DNA from: Promineifilum sp019695075
Lineage (GTDB): Bacteria > Chloroflexota > Anaerolineae > Promineifilales > Promineifilaceae
Length of the DNA: 64,000 nucleotides
Direction: 5' to 3'
Assembly (NCBI GenBank): GCA_026129185.1
Contig: JAHCIO010000002.1
Span: 123,559-187,558 of the forward strand
Shown piece after piece: positions 63,601 to 64,000 of this stretch (position 1 is the first letter of the stretch; every line of letters starts with the position of its first letter). The position numbers and the translations under genes are program-made. The notes beneath the pieces are model-generated. The model ran no database searches and was not told the DNA's origin. It saw only the letters and a list, made by a program, of their open reading frames with translations.

Positions 63601-64000
63601 ACCTTCCTTGCTGACGCCCCGCCGCCAACGCCGCGCCAGCAACCAACCCGCACCTAAACAACCCAATACGACGCCGCCGGCGCCCGCACGCGCACGCTCT
63701 ACCCCAACGGCGCGAACGTCTACACGCCCTTCCCCGACTACGAGGAGGAGGTTCCCAGCGGCGCGAACCCCACTATTACCCAGCGCGTAACCTTCAGCGC
63801 CAACGGCCAGGTCGCCGTGGCCTGGAAGAAGGTCGGCAGCGGGGCGGCGACGCTCTACTCGCTGCACACCAACCACCTGGGTAGCGTGGTCCACGTGGGC
63901 GACGCCGGCGGCGCGCGGATCGACAGCGGCTACGCCATGTACGAGCCGTTCGGAGCCTTCAGCAGCACGCCCACAGGCACGAACCCCAGCGTGACCGACC
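63601..64000. repeat. Rhs-cassette repeat, copy 2 (full-length, runs off window)
   Basis: Direct repeat of 61922-62089 in the same orientation, including the 231 bp missing from copy 1. The last 100 nt match 61990-62089 exactly. Confidence 0.85.
63658..64000 (+). CDS. Rhs core fragment (3'-partial, no start codon)
   Basis: Open frame after TAA 63655: TTQYDAAGARTRTLYPNG, VYTPFPDYEEEV, GQVAVAWKKVGSG, LYSLHTNHLGSVVHVGDAGG then the same segment as the preceding Rhs fragment. These are YD-repeat and NHLGSV core motifs of Rhs/wall-associated proteins. It lacks the upstream repeats and any good start, so it is a truncated tip cassette or pseudogene; its end is beyond the window. Confidence 0.75.

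Overview
The window is high-GC, densely packed bacterial chromosome from about 1 to 60,350, ending in a lower-GC accessory segment from about 60,360 to 64,000. No rRNA or other firm taxonomic marker is present. Gene content and style (ArsA-like ATPase, TGS-type nucleoside kinase, 7TM-HD phosphohydrolase, fused EcfA, several LamG/DUF1080-like secreted proteins, polytopic GT39-like transferases) suggest a member of the Chloroflexota, possibly Anaerolineae-like. That placement is inference.

Layout. 1-3.5 kb: nucleoside kinase (cut by the window edge), ArsA-like ATPase and a convergent flippase-like membrane protein. 3.6-13 kb: an envelope-glycosylation-like cluster of three polytopic glycosyltransferases around two paralogous secreted proteins. 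13-28.5 kb: housekeeping and catabolic genes, namely an ABC exporter, M14 carboxypeptidase, ribosomal protein bS21, GH4 hydrolase, acetyl-CoA synthetase, S9 peptidase, HMG-CoA lyase, a class V PLP enzyme, Aat, PRPP synthetase and an M23 peptidase. 28.6-30.1 kb: folate genes folK-folP. 30.2-36.3 kb: a complete beta-oxidation block (two acyl-CoA dehydrogenases, a dehydrogenase/hydratase fusion, a thiolase). 36.4-43.2 kb: dodecin, deoxynucleoside kinase, alcohol dehydrogenase, HIT-like protein, isoaspartyl peptidase, tRNA-Asn and gpmI.

43.2-49.3 kb is the most interesting chromosomal locus. A promoter, a cobalamin riboswitch and an intrinsic terminator precede a lipoprotein with a transcobalamin alpha-domain-like helical barrel, a membrane-anchored protein resembling the transcobalamin/intrinsic-factor C-terminal (DUF4430) domain, a complete ECF transporter (S, T and a fused double ATPase) and a PduO-type cobalamin adenosyltransferase. 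I read this as a vitamin B12 capture, import and activation operon in which the two halves of a transcobalamin-like binder are separate surface proteins.

49.4-58.7 kb: small membrane protein, two paralogous lipoproteins, fructosamine-kinase-like protein, methyltransferase, YqeY, the conserved 7TM-HD/ybeY/dgkA run, an RfbC-like epimerase, a membrane-anchored proline dehydrogenase and fabI. 58.7-60.35 kb: metK under a SAM-I riboswitch with its own terminator.

60.36-64 kb is accessory DNA. An IS630-like element with a frameshifted transposase splits a 95-codon ORF. Beyond it lie tandem promoterless Rhs-core fragments carrying a divergent C-terminal (toxin-like) domain and a candidate immunity gene. 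The second Rhs copy runs off the window. Several genes have a -10 hexamer only 6-8 nt before the start codon, which suggests leaderless transcripts.
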